DNA of 64,000 nt from Blautia luti (GTDB taxonomy: Bacteria > Bacillota > Clostridia > Lachnospirales > Lachnospiraceae), in the NCBI RefSeq assembly GCF_033096465.1, contig NZ_AP028156.1, forward strand, positions 901,501 to 965,500, read 5' to 3'. The translations under genes and the position numbers were made by a program. This document shows, one piece after another, positions 34,757-43,007 of the stretch. The notes below the pieces were generated by a model, which was not told where the DNA came from, searched no databases, and saw only the letters and a list, made by a program, of their open reading frames with translations. The stretch's first letter is position 1, and every line of letters starts with the position of its first letter.

Positions 34757-34903
34757 AAAGCTGTTATCCCGATCATAGCAATGACAGCAAATGCTTTTGA
34801 AGAGGATCGTCGAAATGCATTTAAAGCAGGCATGAACGGGCATATTGCAAAACCGATACATGTAGAAGAATTATTTTCACTTCTGGCTGAGATGATAAAA
34901 TGA
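34757..34903 (+). pseudogene. C-terminal relic of a response-regulator receiver domain
   Basis: 49 codons in frame to TGA at 34901-34903: IPIIAMTANAFEEDRRNAFK and then GMNGHIAKPIHVEELFSLL, which is the last third of a REC domain, including the conserved Thr and Lys (AMTA, KP). Such ends occur on hybrid sensor kinases. No start or catalytic Asp. Confidence 0.7.
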
Positions 34904-34959
34904 CAGATATGACAGAGTTGAAACTGAAATTATCCGTCGGACTTTGGGAGGATATGATT

Positions 34960-35616
34960 ATGAGAGTACTGATCACAGGTACAAGTTCCGGGATCGGAAA
35001 GGGTATTGCAGATAAATTTTTGAAGGAAGGATACACAGTTATTGGGATTGACCGCAGGGAAGCATCCATACAGCATGAATGCTATACGCATATCTGTATG
35101 GACATTCGTGATAAGACACAATATCCGGAATTAGCTCCCTTTGACATTGTGGTCAACAATGCAGGGGTGCAGAACGAAGAAGATATTGATGTGAATTTAA
35201 AAGGAACGATTGCAATTACCGAGAAATACGGAATGCATCCGGGAATCAAAGCAGTCCTTATGATCGGTTCTGCCAGCGGACATAACGGGTCTGAATTTCC
35301 GGAATATGTTGCGAGCAAGGGAGGAGTCCTTTCTTATACAAAGAATGTTGCGCTCCGCATTGCAAAGTATGGAGCAACCTGCAACAGTCTTGATTTCGGA
35401 GGTGTTCTGACGGAGCTGAATAAACCGGTTATGGAGGATGAGGCTTTGTGGAACGAGATCATGGAGCAGACCCCGCTGAAACGCTGGATGACAGTAGAAG
35501 AAGCCGCAGACTGGGCATATTTTATGACAGTCACAAACCGTTTCTGTACAGGACAGAATATCCTGATAGATGGTCTGGAAGCAGGAAATGCCCATTTTGT
35601 ATGGCCGGAGGAATAG
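34960..35616 (+). CDS. Short-chain dehydrogenase/reductase (SDR)
   Basis: 218 residues, classical SDR: cofactor loop TGTSSGIGKGIA, NNAGVQ, catalytic Ser in MIGSASGHNG and the YVASK (YxxxK) motif. GGGAGG lies 7 bp before ATG 34960. Compact compared with the usual 250 residues; an NAD(P)-dependent alcohol or sugar oxidoreductase whose substrate cannot be told. A terminator follows within 40 bp, so it is a single gene unit. Confidence 0.9.
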   Translation: MRVLITGTSSGIGKGIADKFLKEGYTVIGIDRREASIQHECYTHICMDIRDKTQYPELAPFDIVVNNAGVQNEEDIDVNLKGTIAITEKYGMHPGIKAVLMIGSASGHNGSEFPEYVASKGGVLSYTKNVALRIAKYGATCNSLDFGGVLTELNKPVMEDEALWNEIMEQTPLKRWMTVEEAADWAYFMTVTNRFCTGQNILIDGLEAGNAHFVWPEE

Positions 35617-35620
35617 AGAG

Positions 35621-35655
35621 CAGAGATACTTGTAAAAACAGGTATCTCTGTTTTT
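35621..35655 (+). terminator. Intrinsic terminator after the SDR gene
   Basis: CAGAGATAC (35621-35629) with GTATCTCTG (35642-35650), then TTTTT. Confidence 0.8.
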
Positions 35656-35677
35656 ATCTGTTCCGGCAGATTATTCA

Positions 35678-35706
35678 TTGAGAAATCGAATATTTTACAG
35701 TATAAT
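35678..35706 (+). promoter_or_regulatory. Promoter of the GNAT gene
   Basis: TTGAGA (35678-35683), 17-bp spacer, TATAAT (35701-35706); leader of about 90 nt. Confidence 0.7.
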
Positions 35707-35802
35707 AAAATAAATACGCCCTGTGAAAAGCTCTGCTGTTCTCGGCATGTTCAGTAAACTGATAAAGGGGTATTGGAATAATTTTTGGATGAGGAAAAAG
35801 AA

Positions 35803-36327
35803 ATGAAGGAATTTATCAGTGAAACAATTATGGAAAAGTACGAATTCCGTAATATCAGACCAGAGGAAGTTGATCAGGCGGTCAGAATGGAACAGATCTG
35901 CTTTCCGCCAAATGAGGCGTGCTCGGAGAAGCATATGAGAGAAAGAATACTGCAGGTTTCAGAGTTCTTTCTGGTCGCAGTGGATAAAGAAACTGGAAAA
36001 ATAGCCGGTTTCTTAAGTGGAAACGCAACAGATGAGGAAGTTTTCCGTGATGAGTTTTTTACAGATGTTACGTTAAAAAACCCGAAGGGAAAGAACATTA
36101 TGCTTCTGGGACTTGAAGTACTGCCGGAGTACAGAGGGCAGGGACTTGCAAGAGAACTGATGTACCAGTATCTGAAAAGAGAGAAAGAAAATGGCAGAGA
36201 GAAAGTCTTTCTTACCTGCCTGGATAACAAAGTGGAGATGTACACTAAAATGGGCTATAAAGATCTGGGAATCTCTGATTCTTCATGGGGCGGTGAAGAA
36301 TGGCATGATATGCTATATACTCTGTAG
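35803..36327 (+). CDS. GNAT-family N-acetyltransferase
   Basis: 174 residues with the GNAT core: IRPEEVDQAVRMEQICFPP at the start, beta-bulge strand MLLGLEVLPEYRGQGLARELM containing the acetyl-CoA pyrophosphate loop, and FLTCLDNKVEMYTKMGYKDLG at the end. Resembles the aralkylamine/serotonin acetyltransferase-like subgroup. ATG 35803 is chosen with GAGG 9 bp upstream; TTG 35785 is in frame. Followed within 70 bp by an M20 peptidase gene. Confidence 0.87.
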   Translation: MKEFISETIMEKYEFRNIRPEEVDQAVRMEQICFPPNEACSEKHMRERILQVSEFFLVAVDKETGKIAGFLSGNATDEEVFRDEFFTDVTLKNPKGKNIMLLGLEVLPEYRGQGLARELMYQYLKREKENGREKVFLTCLDNKVEMYTKMGYKDLGISDSSWGGEEWHDMLYTL

Positions 36328-36392
36328 AAAATGAAGGCAGGGAACTAAATAGGAAATAGAAAAGACCATAATGAATGCAGACAGGAGATTAT

Positions 36393-37565
36393 ATGAAGAT
36401 ACAAGATTACACAGAAGAATTGATCAATCTGAGACGCCATTTTCATCAGCATCCGGAGCTTGCACTTCAGGAAGTGGAAACATCTGCATATATCCGCATA
36501 TATCTGGAGAAGCTGGGTTATACGGTTACCGCTGTAGAACCTACAGGACTGATCGCAGAACTTCCATGTCTGAAAAAAAGAGAGAAGCTGATCATTCTCA
36601 GAGCAGAAATGGATGCACTGCCGATACAGGAGCAGACTGGTCTGCCCTACGCATCTGTAAATCAGGGCTGTATGCATGCCTGCGGACATGATATGATCCT
36701 TGCAGCAGCGCTGATACTGGCGAAGATCGTAGCAGAAGAACAGGAGACTTTTCCGGTAAGGATGCGGTTCCTTTTCGAACCTGCAGAGGAGATCGGTGAG
36801 GGTGCGAAGCGGATGATCCAGGCAGGGGCATTAAAAGATCCCAGACCAGATGCCTTTCTGATGTTTCATTATGCAGCAGATATGACGCTGGGAATGGCTG
36901 TGCATCAGGGACAGGCATCTTCCATGATCGGCAGTATGAGGATCCATGTTTATGGCAGATCCAGCCACTGGTGTGAAGCACATAATGGAGTGGATGCCAT
37001 CTATGGAGCTGCGCAGGCAGTTACTGCAATTCATGATCTGAATGAAAATTTCGGAAAGGAACATCCGGAAGCAGGGAAATATATTCTGGGGACAGGAACA
37101 ATACATGGCGGCGAATATACGAATATTATCGCAGATCATGTGGTACTCAATGGAAATATCCGGGCAGTACATGAGACAACCTATTTCTGCCTGAAAGATC
37201 TTCTGGAAGAGAAACTCAGGGAGGTTGAGAAACAGACAGGAACCCGGATCGTTATAGAATATCCGAAAGATCCGGTATATGCATTTGCCAATGATGAGGC
37301 GTTTGTACAAATTGCCAGGGAAGTGGGAGAGAAAGTGTTTGGAGATAAATTTGTCCTGGAGGGAGAAGATGAACTTTTTTTGTCCGGGGACAATGCTTAC
37401 CGGTATTTCAGAGAAACGGGAGGACTTTTTTCCATATTTCTGGCAGGAATCCCACAGGAAGTCTATCCGTTCCATCATCCGAAATTCCGCCTGGATGAAA
37501 ACATTCTTCCATATAGTGTAGAAGCCCTGTATGAGATGATAAAGAAAATAGGCGGATCCTGTTAA
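36393..37565 (+). CDS. M20-family amidohydrolase (HmrA/AbgB/ILR1-like)
   Basis: 390-residue metal-dependent hydrolase of N-acyl amino acids or small peptides. Metal-binding motifs: RAEMDALP, HACGHD, EPAEEIGEGAKRM, and the C-terminal HHPKFRLDE; the dimerisation lid domain occupies about 180-290. AGGAGA is 7 bp before ATG 36393. Cytosolic, no signal peptide. Likely co-transcribed with the acetyltransferase gene upstream, suggesting an acylation and deacylation pair, which is inference. Confidence 0.9.
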   Translation: MKIQDYTEELINLRRHFHQHPELALQEVETSAYIRIYLEKLGYTVTAVEPTGLIAELPCLKKREKLIILRAEMDALPIQEQTGLPYASVNQGCMHACGHDMILAAALILAKIVAEEQETFPVRMRFLFEPAEEIGEGAKRMIQAGALKDPRPDAFLMFHYAADMTLGMAVHQGQASSMIGSMRIHVYGRSSHWCEAHNGVDAIYGAAQAVTAIHDLNENFGKEHPEAGKYILGTGTIHGGEYTNIIADHVVLNGNIRAVHETTYFCLKDLLEEKLREVEKQTGTRIVIEYPKDPVYAFANDEAFVQIAREVGEKVFGDKFVLEGEDELFLSGDNAYRYFRETGGLFSIFLAGIPQEVYPFHHPKFRLDENILPYSVEALYEMIKKIGGSC

Positions 37566-37656
37566 GTTTCACGAAATATGTGGTATAATAGAGAACAAAG
37601 TTTGTGGAATAGAAATATACATAACAGGGGATGGGGCAAATGAAGAAGGACGATAG

Positions 37657-37767
37657 AATATATTTGAATTTATCAAACAGTATGATCCGGGATATTATCA
37701 GGGGTATCTGTTTGCGAAACCATTGTCTATCGGAGATCTGGAGAGTTTCATGAAAGAATATGTATGA
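37657..37767 (+). pseudogene. C-terminal relic of an EAL-domain (c-di-GMP phosphodiesterase) protein
   Basis: Open from just after a TAG to TGA 37765-37767: FEFIKQYDPGYYQGYLFAKP then LSIGDLESFMKEYV, the typical end of EAL domains (QGYLFAKP). The catalytic part is missing. Its last 20 bp overlap the 3' end of the reverse-strand Crp/Fnr gene. A promoter-like TATAAT and a ribosome site precede it, making an accidental 37-codon ORF from ATG 37640. Confidence 0.65.
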
Positions 37768-38386
37768 TCCGTCCTTCTCTGGCAATGATCTGTTCCTCAC
37801 AGAGATTTTTTAATTCGCGCATCATGGCACTGCGATCTACACTCAGGTATTGGGCCAGGTCTGTGTAGGACATAGACAAGGCAGCGGTGTGAGTCTTTTC
37901 ATCAACCAGAGATGAAAAATAAGACATCAGTTTCTGGCGTATGGTTCCATGGGAAAGTACGTAAATGCGGTTAGTCTGCTGGCTGGCTTTGCGGGCAGTC
38001 ATCTGCAGCAGGTTGCTGATTAGCTGGCTGTGATGGCTGCAGGCATTTGAACAGCGTTTGATCACATGCTGGTAGTCAATAAACATGACCCGTGTTCTGG
38101 ATCTGGAGCGGACATAATAATGCAGTGAGTCTCCGGGGAGAAGGAATGGTTCCCCGAAAACGCTGCCGGTATGCAATTCATCCATGATATATTCCGTTCC
38201 GTCTATATCGCAGCAATAAAGTGTGGCCTGACCCTCAAGGATCAGGCCTATTTTTGTCATGGAATCGGAATACTCCATGATGATCTCGTTATTTTTATAA
38301 AGGATTTCTCTGGCCTGAAAACAGACCCGCATTCTTTCCTGTTCTTCGGGAAGAATATGAGAGAAAAGAGTAATATTATCTGTCAT
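37748..38386 (-). CDS. Crp/Fnr-family transcriptional regulator
   Basis: 212 residues: cyclic-nucleotide-binding-like beta roll (about 20-110, MTKIGLILEGQATLY, GSVFGEPFLL) and a C-terminal winged helix (MSYTDLAQYLSVDRSAMMRELKNL). It has scattered cysteines but no FNR-like N-terminal Cys cluster, so it may sense a heme, a small molecule or redox state. Divergent from the flavodiiron-rubredoxin gene with a perfect 16-bp palindrome between them, the obvious binding site. Confidence 0.88.
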   Translation of the reverse strand: MTDNITLFSHILPEEQERMRVCFQAREILYKNNEIIMEYSDSMTKIGLILEGQATLYCCDIDGTEYIMDELHTGSVFGEPFLLPGDSLHYYVRSRSRTRVMFIDYQHVIKRCSNACSHHSQLISNLLQMTARKASQQTNRIYVLSHGTIRQKLMSYFSSLVDEKTHTAALSMSYTDLAQYLSVDRSAMMRELKNLCEEQIIAREGRIIHILS

Positions 38387-38443
38387 GATCAGTCACCTCA
38401 CCAGTTGATTATAACACCATTTTCTGGAAAAATCACATAAAAT

Positions 38444-38459
38444 TGTTGCATATGCAACA
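38444..38459. promoter_or_regulatory. Perfect 16-bp palindromic Crp/Fnr-type operator
   Basis: TGTTGCATATGCAACA. Its centre lies about 41.5 bp before the predicted transcription start of the flavodiiron gene, the classic class-II activator position for Crp/Fnr proteins. Confidence 0.75.
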
Positions 38460-38477
38460 GAAATAATTGGACTATTT

Positions 38478-38486
38478 TGGTATAAT
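38478..38486 (+). promoter_or_regulatory. Extended -10 of the flavodiiron gene promoter
   Basis: TGGTATAAT; the -35 position (38458-38463) is CAGAAA, a poor match that overlaps the operator edge, so activation by the adjacent regulator is expected. Confidence 0.65.
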
Positions 38487-38547
38487 ATAAGCATAGAAAA
38501 GAAACAAAGATAAACATAAGTTTACAGGAAAGAATAGAGGGAAAAAT

Positions 38548-40338
38548 ATGAAGATTACAGAAAGTATCAAGTACGCAGGAGTAAATGATCATCAGGTAGA
38601 TCTGTTCGAGGGACAGTACGCAGTACCAAATGGAATGGCTTATAATTCTTATGTGATCCTGGATGAGAAGATCGCAGTTATGGATACGGTAGATGCGAAT
38701 TTCAAACACGAATGGCTGGATAACCTGGATCGGATACTGGATGGGCGGAAACCGGATTATCTGATCGTACAGCATATGGAACCGGATCATGCTGCCAATG
38801 TGGCTAATTTTCTTGAAGTATATCCGGGAACTACAGTGGTAGCCAATGCGAAAACTTTTGTCATGATCAAAAACTTCTTCGGACTGGATCTGGAGGGTCA
38901 GAAACTGGAAGTAGAAAATGGCTCCACATTAAGTTTGGGAAACCACAATCTTACTTTTGTATTTGCACCAATGGTACACTGGCCGGAAGTTATGGTGACT
39001 TATGACAGCACAGATAAAGTTCTTTTCTCAGCAGATGGATTCGGTAAATTCGGTGCTCTGGATGTAGAGGAAGACTGGGACGATGAAGCAAGAAGATATT
39101 TCATAGGCATTGTAGGCAAATATGGCGCACAGGTACAGAGACTTCTGAAAGTTGCCGCAACACTGGATATCCAGATCGTCTGTCCATTGCACGGACCGGT
39201 TCTGACAGAGAATCTGGGTCACTATATCGGACTCTATGATACATGGTCTTCCTACACTCCTGAGGAAGAAGGAATCGTTGTTGCCTATACTTCTGTATAT
39301 GGACATACCAAAGCAGCAGTTAACCAGTTCGTAGAGAAATTGAAGAGTAAAGGATGCCCGAAAGTAGTAGTTTATGATCTGGCAAGGGATGATATGTCTC
39401 AGGCACTCAGCGATGCGTTCCGTTACAGCAAACTGGTGCTTGCAACAACCACTTACAATGCAGGAATCTACCCATTTATGAATGACTTCATTACCCGTCT
39501 GGTGGAGCATAATTTCCAGAACCGCACGGTAGGTCTGATCGAAAACGGATCCTGGGCACCTCTGGCAGCGAAGGTGATGAAGAACATGCTCTCTGAATGC
39601 AAAAAGATCAACTGGCTGGATACAACCGTGAAGATCATGTCCGCAGTAGATCAGGACAATAAGGATCAGATGGAAGCAATGGCTTCTGAACTCTGCCAGG
39701 AATATATTGCAAAAAATGATGAACTGGCAAACAAGAATGATATGACAGCTCTTTTCCGCATCGGATATGGTCTGTATGTGGTAACCTCCAATGATGGAAA
39801 GAAGGATAACGGACTGATCGTCAATACAGTTACACAGCTGACTGATTCTCCATTCCGCGTAGCAGTTAATATTAATAAGACAAATTATTCTCACCATGTT
39901 ATTAAACAGACTGGTGTGATGAATGTAAACTGTCTCTCTGTAGAAGCTCCGTTCTCTGTATTTGAGCAGTTTGGCTTCCAGAGCGGAAGAAGTGCAGATA
40001 AATTTGCAGGACAGAAAGTAAACCGTTCTGATAATGGTCTGGTGTTCCTGGATAAATATATCAATGCATTCATGTCCCTGAAAGTAGAGCAGTACGTAGA
40101 TCTGGGAACTCACGGAATGTTTATCTGCAGCGTGACAGAAGCACGTGTGGTAAGTGATCAGGAGACCATGAGTTATACCTACTATCAGAAGAACGTAAAA
40201 CCGAAACCGGAAACAGAAGGCAAGAAAGGCTTTGTATGTAAGGTCTGCGGATATATTTATGAAGGCGATGAACTTCCGGAAGATTATATCTGTCCGTTAT
40301 GCAAACACGGTGCAGTAGATTTTGAACCGATCGGATAA
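38548..40338 (+). CDS. Flavodiiron protein fused to flavin reductase and rubredoxin
   Basis: 596-residue oxygen/NO-detoxifying enzyme. Domain order: metallo-beta-lactamase-like diiron domain (1-250, ligands in HMEPDHA, the Glu in VHWPEVM, and CPLHGPVL), flavodoxin (about 253-390, YTSVYGHTKAAV), an FMN-binding flavin-reductase split barrel (about 405-540, GLIVNTVTQLTDSPF), and C-terminal rubredoxin (CKVCGYIYEG and CPLCKHG). The chain thus carries its own electron-input modules and reduces O2 to water or NO to N2O. Divergent Crp/Fnr gene and operator suggest stress-dependent expression. Confidence 0.94.
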   Translation: MKITESIKYAGVNDHQVDLFEGQYAVPNGMAYNSYVILDEKIAVMDTVDANFKHEWLDNLDRILDGRKPDYLIVQHMEPDHAANVANFLEVYPGTTVVANAKTFVMIKNFFGLDLEGQKLEVENGSTLSLGNHNLTFVFAPMVHWPEVMVTYDSTDKVLFSADGFGKFGALDVEEDWDDEARRYFIGIVGKYGAQVQRLLKVAATLDIQIVCPLHGPVLTENLGHYIGLYDTWSSYTPEEEGIVVAYTSVYGHTKAAVNQFVEKLKSKGCPKVVVYDLARDDMSQALSDAFRYSKLVLATTTYNAGIYPFMNDFITRLVEHNFQNRTVGLIENGSWAPLAAKVMKNMLSECKKINWLDTTVKIMSAVDQDNKDQMEAMASELCQEYIAKNDELANKNDMTALFRIGYGLYVVTSNDGKKDNGLIVNTVTQLTDSPFRVAVNINKTNYSHHVIKQTGVMNVNCLSVEAPFSVFEQFGFQSGRSADKFAGQKVNRSDNGLVFLDKYINAFMSLKVEQYVDLGTHGMFICSVTEARVVSDQETMSYTYYQKNVKPKPETEGKKGFVCKVCGYIYEGDELPEDYICPLCKHGAVDFEPIG

Positions 40339-40516
40339 TACAATACGAATAAAGCAGCAGGAAACAGGCGGTGAAACAGGCCGTCTGTTTTTGTGCGTAA
40401 GAAACAGGATTTTCCTTGATAATCTGATGAAGTCTGATAAAATAAAAAGTAACTGTAAATTTTATGGAAATTCCGACGAAATACAGAGTAAGAAAAAAAG
40501 AGCAAGAGGCATGCCT

Positions 40517-41506
40517 ATGATAACATTAAATGATTATTTATATTCCGGAGATACGGTACTGAAAATACTGCAGAATTATATTGAGGACCTGCGAAAAGAT
40601 GCGAAGAAGAATCATAATGAAATTGATCTGATCCACTGCAATTTTCTGATCCAGATCAAGGAACTGTTGGAACATAACGATTTCCTTACCGCACAGTCTC
40701 AGAAGATCAGAGAATTTTATAAATATATGACTCATGAATATCCGTTTTTGGCCTTTACCGTAAAAGGGCGAATCAAATCCCTGATCCGCGCAGAGGAGAA
40801 ATTTAACGGATATATTGTAGAATATATTTACGATTACTACATAAAAAACGGAACTTACCCGCCTATTGCAGAGTTGAAGAATAAGCTGAGCTGTTTCCGC
40901 GATCTGATCGCGTACCGAATTGTAATCTCTCTTCCGAAATGTCACCTGAAACCTGGTGAGGACAGAGAGACAGAGGAGCTGAAATATCTTTATGATATTG
41001 CCAACAGACTTCCGGGATTTCTGGAAGAGCAGGGGTTTACGGCAGAGCCTGCGAACGGGGTGAAAATAAGTCATTCGGAATTGATGGATGAGTTTGCGAA
41101 GCCCTATTACAGGGATTATATTTCTGAGAAAAAAGATTCCGATTATCAGTCCCTCCATATTACATTCTATGACAACAGCTCCAGGTCCTACCTGGAAGTG
41201 CAGATCCGTACCAAGGATATGGATGATGTAGCAGAGATCGGCGCAGCCAATCATCTGGGATACGAAAAGAAGCAGGAGAGTGAACGCGCCAGACGTGATG
41301 CCATTCCCCAGGGCGAATGCAGATATTTCGATGATGCATATGAAAGAGGAATCCGCCTGCAGAAACTGGATCTGTCAAAGCTGGATGTAAATATGTTTGC
41401 AGCAGTAAATAACAGCCTGATCAATGACGGATGCGGACTGTACAGAGGAAGACTGATCCTTCCGTATGAACATTTGTCGAGATTTCAGAATGATCTGATT
41501 GATTAA
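40517..41506 (+). CDS. RelA/SpoT-type GTP pyrophosphokinase-like protein
   Basis: 329 residues containing a RelA/SpoT synthetase domain: an N-terminal helical region, KNKLSCFRDLIAYRIVISLP, KKDSDYQSLHITFYD and LEVQIRTKDMDDVAEIGAANH, the last being the conserved EVQIRT block. No HD hydrolase, TGS or ACT domain, so it is a small alarmone-synthetase-like protein, though larger than RelQ/RelP. ATG 40517 is preferred over ATG 40511 for ribosome-site spacing. Would make (p)ppGpp in response to expression level. Confidence 0.82.
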   Translation: MITLNDYLYSGDTVLKILQNYIEDLRKDAKKNHNEIDLIHCNFLIQIKELLEHNDFLTAQSQKIREFYKYMTHEYPFLAFTVKGRIKSLIRAEEKFNGYIVEYIYDYYIKNGTYPPIAELKNKLSCFRDLIAYRIVISLPKCHLKPGEDRETEELKYLYDIANRLPGFLEEQGFTAEPANGVKISHSELMDEFAKPYYRDYISEKKDSDYQSLHITFYDNSSRSYLEVQIRTKDMDDVAEIGAANHLGYEKKQESERARRDAIPQGECRYFDDAYERGIRLQKLDLSKLDVNMFAAVNNSLINDGCGLYRGRLILPYEHLSRFQNDLID

Positions 41507-41529
41507 GTGAATTATTGGAATAAGAACGA

Positions 41530-41562
41530 AACAGGGTCTGGCGAAAGCCAGGCCCTGTTTGC
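41530..41562 (+). terminator. GNRA-loop terminator after the RelA-like gene
   Basis: AACAGGGTCTGGC (41530-41542), GAAA loop, GCCAGGCCCTGTT (41547-41559); short T-run. 13-bp stem with one G-U pair. Confidence 0.75.
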
Positions 41563-41579
41563 AAAAGCACTATACAGAA

Positions 41580-41876
41580 GCAGAATCTTGCCAGCAGAGG
41601 AGACACATGAAGATCGTCCCGTTTGATATGAAGCTCAGGGTAGTTCTTTATGATATAGAAAAGGCAAAGAATAACGCTGACTGCCTGCGCTGCAATAGTG
41701 GCAACAGCAGCGCCCTGTACGCCGAAATGTAATGGCCCCATAAACAGGATATCCAGAATTACGGTAATGTAACTCATGGTTCCTGTGAAAGTATCTTCAG
41801 GTGTCTGAATGACACGAAGAAGCGGGTAACGGAAAATAAGAAATCCGGCAGTCATAAAAATCTCCATTCTGTCCAT
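41580..41876 (-). pseudogene. Fragment of a MATE-family efflux transporter
   Basis: Reverse-strand frame reading LLRVIQTPEDTFTGTMSYIT then GPLHFGVQGAAVATIAAQA and YPELHIKRDDLHVS, a middle segment of MATE transporters (helices 3-6). Start, N-terminal and C-terminal halves are missing. The frame runs out into the terminator of the gene above. Confidence 0.65.
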
Positions 41877-41997
41877 TTGGTTAAGATTAATAATCCGGAA
41901 TCATTATAATTCCGGATTGAGAAATTGTAAAGATTGTACAAAAAAAGAATTTATGATAAAATATGCGCGAAAAAAGGCTTAAATGACGGAGAAAGAA

Positions 41998-42894
41998 ATG
42001 AATTCTAATTTCGAATATTATAAGGTGTTTTATTATGTTTCCAAGTATGAAAATCTCACAAAGGCAGCAGCAGTGCTGAAAACCAGCCAGCCGGCTGTGA
42101 CCAGGACGATCCATAATCTGGAGAATGTACTGGGCTGCCGCCTTTTTACAAGAAGCAAAAGCGGGATGAAATTGACACCTGAGGGAAAGATTTTCTATGA
42201 ATATGTAGCAGCAGGCTGTGCGCAGTTTTTTAAGGCAGAAGATAATCTGAACAATCTGATCAGCCTGGAAAATGGAACCATCTATATCAGTGCCACGGAG
42301 ACGGCGCTTCATTGTTATTTGTTTGAGGCAGTCAGAGACTTTAATATTCAATATCCGAATGTGCATTTTAAGATATTGAATAACAGTACTACGGACTCTG
42401 TAAGTGCACTCAGGGAAGGAAAGGTAGACCTTGCAGTTGTGTCTGCAGCCTTACAGGTTACAGAGCCATTGAAAATGAAAGTTGTGCGAAAGTATAAAGA
42501 AATCCTGATCGGGGGCAGCCGTTTTGCAGAGTTGAAGGGAAGAAAGACTTCATTGGAGGAGTTGTCCACCTATCCGTGGATCAGCCTGACTTCTGAGGCA
42601 ATCACCAGGAGATATCTGAATGCGTATTTTGCCAAAAACGGCCTGCAGTTTTCACCGGATGTAGAGCTGGCGACTACAGACATGATCCTCCCGGCAGTGC
42701 GATATAACATGGGAATTGGATTTCTGCCTGAAGAATTTGCAAAAGATGATCTGGCAGCAGATAAGGTTTTTGAAATTGATGTAAATGAAACATTTCCTGA
42801 GAGAAGTATTATTCTGATACATGATACAGAATATCCTCAGAGTATTGCATCCAAAGCGTTTCAGAAATTCCTGGCAGAAAGAGAAGGTGTATAA
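41998..42894 (+). CDS. LysR-family transcriptional regulator
   Basis: 298 residues, HTH at 5-60 (YYVSKYENLTKAAAVLKTSQ) and a ligand-binding domain. ATG 41998 has GGAG 7 bp upstream; ATG 41983 is an in-frame alternative. Neighbours are the MATE relic and the convergent phosphoketolase gene; no obvious target. Probably autonomous. Confidence 0.88.
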   Translation: MNSNFEYYKVFYYVSKYENLTKAAAVLKTSQPAVTRTIHNLENVLGCRLFTRSKSGMKLTPEGKIFYEYVAAGCAQFFKAEDNLNNLISLENGTIYISATETALHCYLFEAVRDFNIQYPNVHFKILNNSTTDSVSALREGKVDLAVVSAALQVTEPLKMKVVRKYKEILIGGSRFAELKGRKTSLEELSTYPWISLTSEAITRRYLNAYFAKNGLQFSPDVELATTDMILPAVRYNMGIGFLPEEFAKDDLAADKVFEIDVNETFPERSIILIHDTEYPQSIASKAFQKFLAEREGV

Positions 42895-42930
42895 ATCTGG
42901 TGGGGATTTGTATATAAAAATAATGTAGAA

Positions 42931-42976
42931 GAAAAACAGGACAGGTATCATGCGAAATCACATGTACCTGTCCTGT
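42931..42976 (-). terminator. Terminator of the phosphoketolase gene
   Basis: ACAGGACAGGTA (42936-42947) pairs with TACCTGTCCTGT (42965-42976), extended by CATG pairs; on the minus strand the stem is followed by TTTTTC. It also closes the convergent LysR gene. Confidence 0.8.
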
Positions 42977-43007
42977 AGTTATGTCTGGACAATTTAACTA
43001 TAAGATT

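Noticed and set aside
36598..37478. Long reverse-strand open frames inside the M20, flavodiiron, pyk and xfp genes
   Set aside because: They lie wholly antisense to genes with clear motifs, lack ribosome sites and have translations typical of antisense shadows.
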